Origin: Tessaracoccus sp. MC1865
GTDB taxonomy: Bacteria > Actinomycetota > Actinomycetes > Propionibacteriales > Propionibacteriaceae
Direction: 5' to 3'
Assembly (NCBI RefSeq): GCF_017815535.1
Contig: NZ_CP072596.1
Location: forward strand, 1,302,001-1,366,000
Length of the DNA: 64,000 nt
In this document: positions 8,978 to 18,132 of the stretch, one piece after another
How the letters are laid out: every line of letters begins with the position of its first letter
Numbering within the stretch: the stretch's first letter is position 1
The notes under the pieces: generated by a model
Told to the model about the DNA's origin: nothing
The model's database searches: none
Seen by the model: the letters and a program-made list of their open reading frames with translations, nothing else
Made by a program: the position numbers and the translations under genes

Positions 8978-9804
8978 GCAGGGGACGGGCACAGTCGGAG
9001 CAGCGCGACGAGCTGCCGGGCTTCGAGTTGCGGCTGAGCAACTTCGAGGGCCCCTTCGACCTCCTGCTCGACCTCATCTCCCGGCGCGAACTGGACATCA
9101 CCGAGGTGGCGCTCAGCGCCGTGACGGATGAGTTCATCGCCTACGTGAAGTTGGGCGGGGAGGTCTGGGACCTCGACAGGACCAGCTCCTTCCTCGTGGT
9201 GGCCGCCACCCTGCTCGACCTCAAGGCCGCCCGCCTCCTGCCCGGAGGTGAGGTGAGCGATCCCGAGGACATCGCGGCGCTGGAGGCCCGCGACCTCCTG
9301 TTCGCCCGCCTCCTGCAGTACCGCGCGTTCAAGAAGCTCGCCGAGTGGGTGGCGGAGTCGATGAACGGCGCCGAGTCCACGCACTGGAGGCCCGGCGGGA
9401 TCGAGGAGCAGTTCCGCGGCCTCCTCCCGGAGGTGGAACTGACGCTGACCCCCGACGATGTCGCCCGGCTCGCGGCGGCCGCGATGGTGCCGAAGCCCGC
9501 CCCGGTCGTCGAGCTGGGCCACCTGCACGGCAACACTGTCAGCGTCCCGGAGCAGGTCACGCTCATCGCCGACAGATTGCGCCGCGAGGGCGCAGCCACA
9601 TTCAGGTCGCTCATCTCCGGGGCAGACCGGCTCACCGTTGTGGTGCGTTTCCTGGCCATCCTGGAGCTGTTCCGGGCACAACAGGTGGCACTCGAACAAC
9701 TCGAACCGCTCGCCGAGCTGACGGTGCGGTGGACCGCCGGTGATGAGGCCGCCATCGAGGTCACCGACGATTACGGACCACAACCCGAACTGGAGGATGC
9801 ATGA
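8974..9804 (+). CDS. scpA: segregation and condensation protein A
   Basis: Kleisin subunit that bridges the SMC heads in the bacterial condensin complex. 276 residues. The N-terminal SMC-binding part has the characteristic FEGPFDLLLDLISRRELDITEV motif, seen in two adjacent pieces around residues 19-40, and the C-terminal winged helix (about 195-255) carries the FLAILELFRAQQV stretch. GTG 8974 overlaps the previous stop, and its own stop overlaps scpB by 4 bases (ATGA). Confidence 0.95.
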   Translation: MSRGRAQSEQRDELPGFELRLSNFEGPFDLLLDLISRRELDITEVALSAVTDEFIAYVKLGGEVWDLDRTSSFLVVAATLLDLKAARLLPGGEVSDPEDIAALEARDLLFARLLQYRAFKKLAEWVAESMNGAESTHWRPGGIEEQFRGLLPEVELTLTPDDVARLAAAAMVPKPAPVVELGHLHGNTVSVPEQVTLIADRLRREGAATFRSLISGADRLTVVVRFLAILELFRAQQVALEQLEPLAELTVRWTAGDEAAIEVTDDYGPQPELEDA

Positions 9805-10403
9805 GCACCCACGGCGCCCTCGAGGCCATCCTGCTGATGGCCACTGAGCCGACCACCACGCAGGAGTTGGCCGCAGCGCTCGACCTGACCGTCGATGAGG
9901 CCGACCGCCTGCTGGACGAGATCGCCGCCTTTTATGAGGAGAACGGACGCGGCATCCGGCTGCGACGTATCGCCGGCGGCTGGCGCTTCGCCACGGACCC
10001 GGCGCTGGCCGACGTCCTGGAGGCCTGGCTGGTTTCGGACCAGCGCTCCCGCCTGACCCAGGCGGCCCTCGAAACCCTGTCAGTCATCGCCTATCTGCAG
10101 CCGGTGACCCGCGGCCGGATCTCGGGAGTGCGCGGCGTGGGCGTCGACGGCGTGGTCAAGACGTTGCTCGTGCGCGGGCTGATCACGGAGGCGGGGGAGG
10201 ACCCGGTCACCGGAGCCATGACGTTCGCGACCACGCCGCTGTTCCTGCAGAAACTCGGGCTGAATTCATTGAAGGAATTGCCGGACTTGGCGCCCATGCT
10301 GCCTGACGCCGTAGCCTTGGAAGCTGAGCTGGGACAACTCGCCGCCGCGATGGCGCCTGAGGCCCGGCCCGAGGAGGAACGCGAAGATGAACGACCAGCC
10401 TGA
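9801..10403 (+). CDS. scpB: segregation and condensation protein B
   Basis: Dimeric winged-helix partner of the ScpA kleisin in the SMC complex. 200 residues, the usual size. Two winged-helix domains are recognisable, with the family signature LTQAALETLSVIAYLQPVTR followed by the GVGVDGVVKTLLVRGLI recognition segment. The ATG overlaps the scpA stop, and the 3' end overlaps rluB by 17 bases, an unusually long coupling overlap for this operon. Confidence 0.95.
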   Translation: MSTHGALEAILLMATEPTTTQELAAALDLTVDEADRLLDEIAAFYEENGRGIRLRRIAGGWRFATDPALADVLEAWLVSDQRSRLTQAALETLSVIAYLQPVTRGRISGVRGVGVDGVVKTLLVRGLITEAGEDPVTGAMTFATTPLFLQKLGLNSLKELPDLAPMLPDAVALEAELGQLAAAMAPEARPEEEREDERPA

Positions 10404-11139
10404 CAACGAAAAGACCGAGGGCATCCGCTTGCAGAAGGTGCTGGCCTCGGCCGGCCTCGCATCGCGGCGTGCCAGTGAACTCCTCATCGAGGAGGGACGG
10501 GTGGAGGTCAACGGCAAGATCGTCACTGAGCAGGGCAAGCGCGTCAATCCCGAGACGGACCACATCCGGGTGGACGGCTCGCGCATCCCGCCGCCGCGCC
10601 ACAACCTGTACCTCGTGATGAACAAGCCTCGGGGCGTGGTCTCCACGATGGAGGACCCGGAGGGGCGCAAGACGCTGCTCGACTACCTGCCCAGGCTGCG
10701 GGAGCGGATCTTCCACGTCGGCCGCCTCGACACCGAGACCGAAGGCCTGATCCTGCTCACCAACGACGGCGAGTTCGCCCACCGCATGGCGCACCCCAGC
10801 TACAAAGTCACCAAGACCTACACCGTGCAGGCCGCGGGCGTGATGGACAACCGCACCATCAAGCGCCTGGAGAAGGGCGTCACGCTTGAGGACGGCCCCG
10901 TCAAGCCGGACAAGGTGAAGCTCGTCTCCCGCGCTGCTAACCGGACGCTGATCGAGGTCTCGCTGCACGAGGGCCGCAACCGCATCGTGCGCAGGATGTT
11001 CGACACGGTCGGGCACCCCGTCGACCGCCTGGCCAGGACCGCGATCGGTCCCGTCCGGCTCGGCAACCTGCCGGTCGGCGAGATCCGCGAACTGACCAGG
11101 GAGGAACTGGGAGAACTGCTCGACCTCGTGGGCATGTGA
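10387..11139 (+). CDS. rluB: 23S rRNA pseudouridine synthase, RluB type (RsuA family)
   Basis: Makes a pseudouridine in large-subunit rRNA. 250 residues: an N-terminal S4 RNA-binding domain (about 13-60) and the RsuA-type catalytic domain, with catalytic Asp115 in VGRLDTETEGLILLTNDG. The start lies inside scpB and is preceded by GAGGAAC at 10375-10381. The scpB-rluB junction is conserved in Actinobacteria (Rv1710-Rv1711) and Firmicutes, which is the main reason for naming it RluB rather than RsuA. Confidence 0.92.
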   Translation: MNDQPDNEKTEGIRLQKVLASAGLASRRASELLIEEGRVEVNGKIVTEQGKRVNPETDHIRVDGSRIPPPRHNLYLVMNKPRGVVSTMEDPEGRKTLLDYLPRLRERIFHVGRLDTETEGLILLTNDGEFAHRMAHPSYKVTKTYTVQAAGVMDNRTIKRLEKGVTLEDGPVKPDKVKLVSRAANRTLIEVSLHEGRNRIVRRMFDTVGHPVDRLARTAIGPVRLGNLPVGEIRELTREELGELLDLVGM

Positions 11140-11192
11140 CCTGGCCAGGCCAACAGACGGGTGCGCTAGGTTGAAGGTCAAGGAGGTGGCCC

Positions 11193-12107
11193 ATGGCCGG
11201 GTACGAGGACTTCGACTTCGACTTCGACGCGACCCAACAGGGCGCCTGGGAGGAGTTCACCACACGCCTCGACGAGGTGTTGTCGGTGATGGATTCCACT
11301 GCGGATCTGACGATCTCCGTGGCTTCGGCCAGGAAGCCCGGTGACGGTGAGGCCGACGAGCCCCCCGGCATCCGGTTCTCCGTGACCGCGCCGGGGATGA
11401 TCGCCGCCTACGTCAAGGGGCCCGACGGCGGGGCGCCCACCGGGGCGCAGGCCGAAGGCCTGCACCGCCTGGCATGGGACCAGCCCAACGACGAGTGGAA
11501 CACGTTCCACACCGTCGTGGACCAGGAGAACTCGGCGGCCCTGGCGCAACTCGCCACCGAGACCCTGGCGGAGGTGTTCGGCGTGCTGCACCCCATCTTC
11601 CTGGAGCCGGACCAGTTGGCCGAGATCCTGAAGGGGCAGACCGACTGGGTTCCCCTCACGCCCAAACCGCTCAGCAAGGACCAGATGGCGGTCATGCCGG
11701 CCAACCGGACGGACCTGGACCACCTCGTGGACCACGAGTTGGCCAAGGCCTACGGCCATCCCCCGCTGCGCAACGACCAGGGCGACGTCGCCATCCGCGT
11801 CGGGTCCACGATGGTCTTCCTCCGCTCCACCCCGGACGCGGCTGAGCTCGTGCTGTTCTCGGCGCTCGTGCACGAGGTCGGCGGCCGTTCGCGGGCGTGT
11901 GAGGTGCTCAACGACCTCAACGTCGAGGCCCGCTACGGACGTTTCGCGCTGCACCGGGACCGCGTCTTCGTGCAGATCTCCGTGGCCGCGAAACCCTTCG
12001 TCGCGGCCCACCTGCACCAGGCGTTACTCCACCTCAGCCAGATCGCCGACGGCATCGACGACGCGCTGGCCACCAAGCTGGGCGGCCGCACCACGTTCAA
12101 CGGCTGA
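11193..12107 (+). CDS. actinobacterial YbjN / type III chaperone-like protein
   Basis: 304 residues starting at ATG 11193, with AAGGAGGTGG just upstream. The N-terminus is very acidic and aromatic (alternating Asp, Phe). Two related alpha/beta halves are suggested, about 20-140 and 165-300; the second (VAIRVGSTMVFLRSTPDAAE onward) resembles the YbjN/CesT chaperone-like fold found in many actinobacterial proteins. I assign only this fold family, from pattern. No signal peptide or membrane segment is present. A TAGGTT hexamer at 11167-11172 may be its own -10 element. Confidence 0.65.
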   Translation: MAGYEDFDFDFDATQQGAWEEFTTRLDEVLSVMDSTADLTISVASARKPGDGEADEPPGIRFSVTAPGMIAAYVKGPDGGAPTGAQAEGLHRLAWDQPNDEWNTFHTVVDQENSAALAQLATETLAEVFGVLHPIFLEPDQLAEILKGQTDWVPLTPKPLSKDQMAVMPANRTDLDHLVDHELAKAYGHPPLRNDQGDVAIRVGSTMVFLRSTPDAAELVLFSALVHEVGGRSRACEVLNDLNVEARYGRFALHRDRVFVQISVAAKPFVAAHLHQALLHLSQIADGIDDALATKLGGRTTFNG

Positions 12108-12127
12108 CAAGCGATACAGTTTGAGAT

Positions 12128-12529
12128 ATGACCGATCCGCAACAGGTGACCTACTTCTCCCGGCTCGATGGCGACGAATGTTGGGCGTTGCTGAGTGAGA
12201 CCGTGATCGGTCGCATCGCTTGGCAGGGCGACGACGGAATCATCGTGGTCCCCGTGAACTACCAGGTCGTGGATCGCACCATCATCTTCCACACCGACAC
12301 CGATTCCAGCCTCGCGAAGCTCGCCGACGGCAGGAAGGTCTCGTTCCAGGTGGACGAGATCGACCCGGATTCGGCCATCGGTTGGTCCGTCCTGGTGCAG
12401 GGCACCGCCGGGGCGGCGGACCCGGCCGTGACGAACAAGAGCTGGCTCGACGGTGACCTCGCCGTCGGTATTGCCGTGACCGCCTCGTCGATCGACGGGC
12501 GTGTTGTCTCCGGAACGAAGAAGGGCTGA
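12128..12529 (+). CDS. pyridoxamine 5'-phosphate oxidase-like flavin-binding protein
   Basis: 133 residues with the small split-barrel pattern: a helical start (LDGDECWALLSETVIGRIAW), then GIIVVPVNYQVVDRTIIFHTD, where the first two core strands and a flavin-contacting loop fall in known members. Such proteins bind FMN, F420 or heme; the cofactor cannot be settled here. It is 3 bases from the following universal stress gene, so the two are probably co-transcribed. A mycobacterial parallel is the PNPOx-like and Usp genes of the DosR regulon, but no dormancy operator was recognised. Confidence 0.75.
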   Translation: MTDPQQVTYFSRLDGDECWALLSETVIGRIAWQGDDGIIVVPVNYQVVDRTIIFHTDTDSSLAKLADGRKVSFQVDEIDPDSAIGWSVLVQGTAGAADPAVTNKSWLDGDLAVGIAVTASSIDGRVVSGTKKG

Positions 12530-12532
12530 GTC

Positions 12533-13408
12533 ATGAACGAAAAGACAGCTCCGCTGGTTGTCGTCGGCGTCGACGGGAGTGATGACGGTCTGCGGGCCGT
12601 GCGCTTCGGCACCGGTGCCGCCCTCCGGATCAGCGGCGAACTGCTGCTGGTCAACGCCGTCGACGACACGCTCATGGCCGGCGCCTGGGGTGTCGTCTAC
12701 GACCCCGAGGTGCTCCAGTCCGCCGGAATCACCGCCAACGAACAGGCCCGGGACGTGGCACTGAGCATGGGGCTGCCGGAGCACCGCATCAAGACTGAGG
12801 TCGTGATGGGCTCGCCGGGCGGCGTGATGGCCAGGCTGAGCGAGGTCGCCGAGCTGGTCGTCGTCGGGCGCCGCGCGGCGTCCGGCCTCGAGCGCATGTT
12901 CGTCGGCTCCACCTCCGTGGCCGTGGTGGCCAACGCCTCGTGCCCCGTGGTCGTCATCTCCGCCGCGGCTCACCCTGACCCCATCGGTGGCCGTGGCATC
13001 GTCGGTGTCGGGCTGCAGACGAGCCCGGGATCCGAGAAGACACTGGAGGCCGGCTTCCAGCAGGCCCAGCGTCTCGGTGCGCGCCTCGAGGTCGTGCACG
13101 CCATCCAGCCCCCGGTGGGCCTGTTCGCCCGCAAGCTTTCGCCGAACGAACTCGACGAGCAGGTGCGCTTCGCGAAGGGTGGCATCGAGGCGATCGCCAA
13201 CGAGGTCGCCCAGTCCTACCCCGACGTCCAGTACCGCGTCGAGGTGGCGGCAGACAGCCCCATCAACGAGTTGGTCAGCCGCAGTGCGGGCTACGACCTG
13301 CTGGTGGTCGGCGTGGGCGATTCACACATCCCGGGCCTCTCCCTGGGCGGCCTCATGCGTGGCCTGTTGGCCCACGCGGAGTGTCCGCTGTTCGTCGCGC
13401 GCGGATGA
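12533..13408 (+). CDS. universal stress protein with two Usp domains
   Basis: 291 residues made of tandem Usp domains (about 8-143 and 152-290). Each starts with the VVGVDGS or IVGVGLQT strand and ends with the nucleotide-binding GR/GVG loop: VVGRRAASGLERMFVGSTS in the first and VVGVGDSHIPGLSLGG in the second. Domain 1 looks fit to bind ATP; domain 2 has a less regular loop. Tandem Usp proteins are typical of Actinobacteria and act in stress and hypoxia. The stop overlaps the hrpA start. Confidence 0.9.
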   Translation: MNEKTAPLVVVGVDGSDDGLRAVRFGTGAALRISGELLLVNAVDDTLMAGAWGVVYDPEVLQSAGITANEQARDVALSMGLPEHRIKTEVVMGSPGGVMARLSEVAELVVVGRRAASGLERMFVGSTSVAVVANASCPVVVISAAAHPDPIGGRGIVGVGLQTSPGSEKTLEAGFQQAQRLGARLEVVHAIQPPVGLFARKLSPNELDEQVRFAKGGIEAIANEVAQSYPDVQYRVEVAADSPINELVSRSAGYDLLVVGVGDSHIPGLSLGGLMRGLLAHAECPLFVARG

Positions 13409-16400
13409 CTGAGGCCCCCACCGAGCCCACCGTCGAGGTCGATCCGCAGCTACCCATCGCTGCGGAGGCCGAGCACATCGCTGAACTGATCCGCCGGAAC
13501 CAGGTGGTCGTCGTCGCGGGCGAAACTGGCTCCGGCAAGACCACCCAGCTGCCCAAGATCTGCCTGATGGCTGGGCGCACGCGCATCGCGCACACGCAGC
13601 CCCGGCGGATCGCGGCACGCACCGTGGCGCAGCGCATCGCAGATGAGTGCGGCGTCGAGCTGGGCGACTTCGTCGGGTACCAGGTCCGCTTCACCCGCAA
13701 GGTGACGGCGGCCACCCGCATCAAGGTGATGACCGACGGCATCCTGCTGTCGGAACTCACCCACGACAGGCTGCTCAGCCGGTACGACACGATCATCATC
13801 GACGAGGCGCACGAGCGCAGCCTCAACATCGATTTCCTCCTGGGCTACCTGAAGCAGTTGCTGCCGAAGCGCCCGGAGCTGCGGGTGATTGTGACGTCGG
13901 CCACCATCGACACGGCCCGCTTCTCGGAACACTTCGGCGACGCCCCGGTCGTCGAGGTCTCCGGCCGCACCTACCCCGTCGACACCAGGTACCGGCCGCT
14001 GGACGAGGGCCAGGACGAGATCGACGGAATCGTGGGGGCCGTCGAGGAGATCCTCACCGAGCCTGGCGGCGGCGACATCCTCGTGTTCCTCAGCGGGGAG
14101 CGCGAGATCCGTGACGCGGCGGAAGCCATCGAGGGCCTTGGGTCCGGGCTGGAGGTGCTGCCGCTGTTCGCGCGGCTGTCGGCGGCAGACCAGCAGAAGG
14201 TGTTCTCAGGACACAGCCGACGAAGGGTCGTGCTGGCCACCAACGTGGCCGAGACCTCCATCACCGTGCCGCGCATCCGCTACGTCATCGACGCGGGCCT
14301 GGCCCGCATCTCGCGCTACTCGACGCGCACCAAGGTGCAGCGGCTCCCCATCGAACCGGTGTCGCAGGCGTCGGCGAACCAGCGCGCCGGCCGCTGTGGT
14401 CGTCTCGGCCCCGGCATCGCGATCCGGCTCTACTCGGAGGAGGACTTCGAGTCGCGGCCCACATACTCAGATCCGGAGATCCTGCGCACCAACCTCGCCA
14501 CCGTGATCCTGCTGATGGCCCAGGCTGGCCTCGGTGACGTGGAGAGCTTCCCGTTCGTGGAGGCCCCCGTGCTGGGCCAAATCAACGACGGCGTCCGCGT
14601 GCTCAGCGAACTCGGCGCGATCCACCCCCGCCCCCGGCACGCCCAGGTGCGGCTCACGCGCACGGGCCGCATGCTGGCCCGGATGCCGGTGGACCCCCGG
14701 CTTGGGCGCATGATCATCGAGGGCGCCCGCCGTAGGACGCTGGCCACCGTGCTGGTGCTCGTGGCAGGCCTCACGGTGCCCGACATCCGGGAACGCCCGG
14801 CGGAGTTCCAGACCCAGGCGGACCAGCTGCACCGCCGCTTCTGGGGCATCGAGGCGAAGCCCGACGCCGAGGGCGAGGCGCCCAAGCGCCACACGGCCCA
14901 TACCGGAACACGCAAGGAAGCCGCGCCCAGGCCGTCGCTGGAGGGCGGCGATTTCGAGGCCCTCCTCAACATCTGGAACTACCTGCACGAGCGTCGACGC
15001 GAGCTCTCGGGCAACCAGTTCCGCCGTATGTGCCGCGCCGAATACCTCAACTTCGTGCGGTTCCGCGAGTGGGAGGACCTCGTCTCCCAGCTCCGGGAGG
15101 CGGCCAAGGAACTGGACCTCGACACCCGCGGCCACGGGCCGACCGACCAGGTGCTCAGCAGCCTGTTGAGCGGGCTGCTCTCCAACGTGGGCGTGGCCGA
15201 GGAGCAACGGGGCAAACGCGAGCCGGGCAAGCGTCGGCCGCTTCAGGAGTACCAGGGCACCCGCGGTGCGAGGTTCGCGATCCAGCCGGGGTCCGCGCTG
15301 GCCAAGTCCACCCCGCCGCTCGTGATGGCCTTCGAGCTGGTGGAGACCTCCCGCCTGTGGGCCCGCACCGTGGCCGGGATCAAGCCGGAATGGGTGGAGG
15401 AGGTGGCGGGCCCCCTGCTGACCCGCACTGTGTCTGAACCGGTGTGGTCGCAGCGCTCGGCCAGCGTGGTGGCCAACGAACGGCTGACGCTCTTCGGCGT
15501 ACCGATCGTGGCGGGCCGCCGCACCGACTACGCCAAGGACCACCCCGAGGAGGCGCGCGAGATATTCCTGCGCACCGCGCTCGTCGAAGGGGAGTGGGAC
15601 ACCCGCAACCCCGTCGTCCGGGACAACCGGGCGGTGATCCAGGAGGCGGAGAAGATGACCGACCGGATGCGCCGGCCGGACCTCCTCATCTCCGACGAGG
15701 CGCTCTACGCCTTCTACGACGCACGGGTGCCCAGCGACGTGGTCTCCGGGGCGACCTTCGACAAGTGGTTGCGCTCGACGCCGAAGAGTGACTGGCCGTT
15801 GCTGATGATCGACGACGCCATCGTCGACGCCACCCAGTTGCGGCCCAACGACTTCCCCGACAGGTGGACGTTCGGCGAGCACAAGCTGCCCATCGACTAC
15901 ACGTTCGATCCGGGGGCCGGCAGCGACGGAGTGACGCTCAAGCTGCGCCTCGAGCTCCTCGGCCAACTCGACGCCGACGAGTTCTCCTGGCAGGTGCCGG
16001 GCCTGCGGCGGGAGTTGGCCACCGAACTGATCAGGTCACTGCCCAAGTCGGTGCGCACCAACTTCGTGCCCGCGCCGGATTTCGCTGCCAGGGCGCTGGC
16101 CTGGCTCGACGAGCGAGGCCAGGTGGGGGAGGGCGCCTTCACCGACGCGCTGGCCCGGGCGCTCACCGCGCTCACTGGAGTCGTCGTCGAGGGCCTTCAG
16201 TTCGCGCCGGAGGCCGTGGGCAGGCACCTGCGTCCCACCTACGTGGTCCTCGACGAGGACCGTGAGGTGGCCCGGGATGTCGATCTCGAGGGGCTGCGGC
16301 GGAAACTGTCGCCCAAGGTGGCCGCGAAGCTGACCGCCTCCGCGGGAGACAAGGCCGCCACCGGACAGAAGTCGTGGACGTTCGGCGACGTGCCGCGCGA

Positions 16401-17205
16401 GACGACCGTCGGCAAGGGCGTCGTGGGGTACCCGGCGCTCGTGGACGAGGCCACCGCTGTCGGACTGCAGGTCTTCGACTCGGCGGCGCGGGCAGAGGTT
16501 TCGCACGCCCTGGGCGTCCGGCGCCTGCTGACCCTCACCAACCCGGATCCCACCAAGTGGGTCGTGTCCCACCTGGGGCGCGTCGAGAAGTTGGCGTTGG
16601 CGGACTCCGCCTACCCGAAGGTGCCGGAGCTGCTGGCCGACGCGTGGCTCAAGGCCGGCGAACAACTGGCCCTCCATCAGGGTCCGCTCGACGGCGTGCG
16701 CACGGAGGCCGGCTACCGTCGGGTGGCGCTGGAGGTGCGGCAGGAATGCCCCGGCCGGACGCTGCAGGTGGTCAACACCGCCGCGCATGCGCTGACGGCG
16801 GTGACGCAGGCACGGATCCTTTTGGGTGCCATGCCTGCCGGCGATGCTTTACGTTCCGACGTGAGCGCGCAGCTGGACAATCTGTTCTTCAACCGCTTCA
16901 TCTCGGCCACGCCGGATCCCTGGTTCGCGCACCTTCCGCGCTATGCCCAGGCAGCCGTCGTTCGGCTGCAGGCGGCGGCGGCCAATCGCGCCCGCGACGA
17001 CAAGGTCGCCGTGGAGCTGTATGACGTCGAGGACGCCTACGCGGAGCTCACCGAACGGCAGCCGCCCGGCCCACTCAACCGTGACGTGGAGGAGATCGCG
17101 TTCCTCATCGAGGAGTTCCGGGTCAGTCTGTTCGCCCAGCAGTTGCGCACCGCCGTTCCCGTCTCGGCCAAGCGCATCCGTCAGGCCATCCGGCAGGCTG
17201 CCTGA
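13405..17205 (+). CDS. hrpA: ATP-dependent RNA helicase HrpA
   Basis: DEAH-box RNA helicase that helps rescue or process mRNA on ribosomes. The ATG at 13405 overlaps the previous stop (ATGA) and is preferred over an upstream GTG at 13381. 1266 residues, the standard large HrpA form. Walker A GETGSGKT is at 39-46, DEAH at 133-136, SATID and the motif VI segment QRAGRCGR follow, and then come winged-helix/HA2, OB-fold and the long HrpA-only C-terminal domain ending at about 1260. There is nothing unusual about its composition. Confidence 0.95.
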   Translation: MTEAPTEPTVEVDPQLPIAAEAEHIAELIRRNQVVVVAGETGSGKTTQLPKICLMAGRTRIAHTQPRRIAARTVAQRIADECGVELGDFVGYQVRFTRKVTAATRIKVMTDGILLSELTHDRLLSRYDTIIIDEAHERSLNIDFLLGYLKQLLPKRPELRVIVTSATIDTARFSEHFGDAPVVEVSGRTYPVDTRYRPLDEGQDEIDGIVGAVEEILTEPGGGDILVFLSGEREIRDAAEAIEGLGSGLEVLPLFARLSAADQQKVFSGHSRRRVVLATNVAETSITVPRIRYVIDAGLARISRYSTRTKVQRLPIEPVSQASANQRAGRCGRLGPGIAIRLYSEEDFESRPTYSDPEILRTNLATVILLMAQAGLGDVESFPFVEAPVLGQINDGVRVLSELGAIHPRPRHAQVRLTRTGRMLARMPVDPRLGRMIIEGARRRTLATVLVLVAGLTVPDIRERPAEFQTQADQLHRRFWGIEAKPDAEGEAPKRHTAHTGTRKEAAPRPSLEGGDFEALLNIWNYLHERRRELSGNQFRRMCRAEYLNFVRFREWEDLVSQLREAAKELDLDTRGHGPTDQVLSSLLSGLLSNVGVAEEQRGKREPGKRRPLQEYQGTRGARFAIQPGSALAKSTPPLVMAFELVETSRLWARTVAGIKPEWVEEVAGPLLTRTVSEPVWSQRSASVVANERLTLFGVPIVAGRRTDYAKDHPEEAREIFLRTALVEGEWDTRNPVVRDNRAVIQEAEKMTDRMRRPDLLISDEALYAFYDARVPSDVVSGATFDKWLRSTPKSDWPLLMIDDAIVDATQLRPNDFPDRWTFGEHKLPIDYTFDPGAGSDGVTLKLRLELLGQLDADEFSWQVPGLRRELATELIRSLPKSVRTNFVPAPDFAARALAWLDERGQVGEGAFTDALARALTALTGVVVEGLQFAPEAVGRHLRPTYVVLDEDREVARDVDLEGLRRKLSPKVAAKLTASAGDKAATGQKSWTFGDVPRETTVGKGVVGYPALVDEATAVGLQVFDSAARAEVSHALGVRRLLTLTNPDPTKWVVSHLGRVEKLALADSAYPKVPELLADAWLKAGEQLALHQGPLDGVRTEAGYRRVALEVRQECPGRTLQVVNTAAHALTAVTQARILLGAMPAGDALRSDVSAQLDNLFFNRFISATPDPWFAHLPRYAQAAVVRLQAAAANRARDDKVAVELYDVEDAYAELTERQPPGPLNRDVEEIAFLIEEFRVSLFAQQLRTAVPVSAKRIRQAIRQAA

Positions 17206-17220
17206 ACCCGTTGTGGCACG

Positions 17221-18069
17221 ATGGAACCCGTGCCTAAAGACGTCGCTGAACTCATAGCCCTGTTCGATCTCACAGAGACCGGGCAGTCGAGTTTCCGCGG
17301 GCCGCACCCCCAGACCTATCTTCAGCGGCTCTTCGGGGGGCAGGTGCTCGGCCAGACCCTGGTGGCGGCCGCCCGCACCGTCCCACCCAGCCGGCGGATC
17401 CACTCCTTGAACGCCTACTTCCTGCGCCCGGGGGCCAACGACGCCCCACTCGACTTCGACGTCGAACTGGTGCGCGACGGGAACACGTTCAGCAACCGCC
17501 GTGTCGTGACCCGGCAGGGCGATCGGGAGATCTTCATGATGACGGCCTCGTTCCAGGAGCCTGAGGACGGCCTGGACCATTCGGCCTCCCCACCTCACGA
17601 TGTCGCCGTGCCTGACGCCAGCCCGCCGCTGCGCGAGGTGCTCGAGCGCCGCTTCGGGGCGCCGTTCATGCTCCTGGCCGAATGGGACGCCCTGGACGTG
17701 CGGCTGGCCGCGCGGCCGGACCGCACGGATTCCGGTGGCTCCATGAAGGCATGGGTACGCACCCGCCAGCCCATGCCCGACGACCCGGTGCTGCATGCGG
17801 CGGTGCTGGCCTACCTGAGTGACATCACGCTGCTCAGCGTCACCACCGTCCCCCACGAGGTGGAGTTCCTGTCGCCGCAGATGCAGGCGGCCTCCATCGA
17901 CCACGTGATGTGGTTCCACCGCCCCGTGCGGGTGGATGAATGGCTGCTGTACGACATGCTCTCGCCTTCGGCCTCACACGCTCGCGGGTTCGCCACCGGC
18001 AGGCTGTTCCAGGACGGTCAGGCGGTGGCCAGTTGCGCCCAGGAGGGTCTCATCCGGGTCGTGAAATAG
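17221..18069 (+). CDS. tesB: acyl-CoA thioesterase II
   Basis: Hydrolyses acyl-CoA to free fatty acid and CoA in the cytoplasm. 282 residues as two hotdog folds (about 15-110 and 150-280). The family motif FGGQVLGQTLVAA is near residue 38, and the C-terminal GRLFQDGQAVASCAQEG stretch contains the catalytic Gln; Asp and Thr partners fall in the AYLSDITLL region. It starts 15 bases after hrpA and ends at the bidirectional hairpin at 18069. Confidence 0.93.
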   Translation: MEPVPKDVAELIALFDLTETGQSSFRGPHPQTYLQRLFGGQVLGQTLVAAARTVPPSRRIHSLNAYFLRPGANDAPLDFDVELVRDGNTFSNRRVVTRQGDREIFMMTASFQEPEDGLDHSASPPHDVAVPDASPPLREVLERRFGAPFMLLAEWDALDVRLAARPDRTDSGGSMKAWVRTRQPMPDDPVLHAAVLAYLSDITLLSVTTVPHEVEFLSPQMQAASIDHVMWFHRPVRVDEWLLYDMLSPSASHARGFATGRLFQDGQAVASCAQEGLIRVVK

Positions 18070-18110
18070 GACACGGCCCGTGCCCTGGGGGAAAGGCACA
18101 GACCGTGTCC
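18069..18110. terminator. terminator hairpin between convergent tesB and group 2 sigma gene
   Basis: An 8-bp outer stem (GGACACGG with CCGTGTCC) encloses an inner GTGCC/GGCAC pairing around a GGGGGAAA loop. It begins on the last base of the tesB stop codon and lies between convergent genes, so it can serve both. Confidence 0.75.
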
Positions 18111-18132
18111 GGTTCAGAGGTGACCTGCTCGG

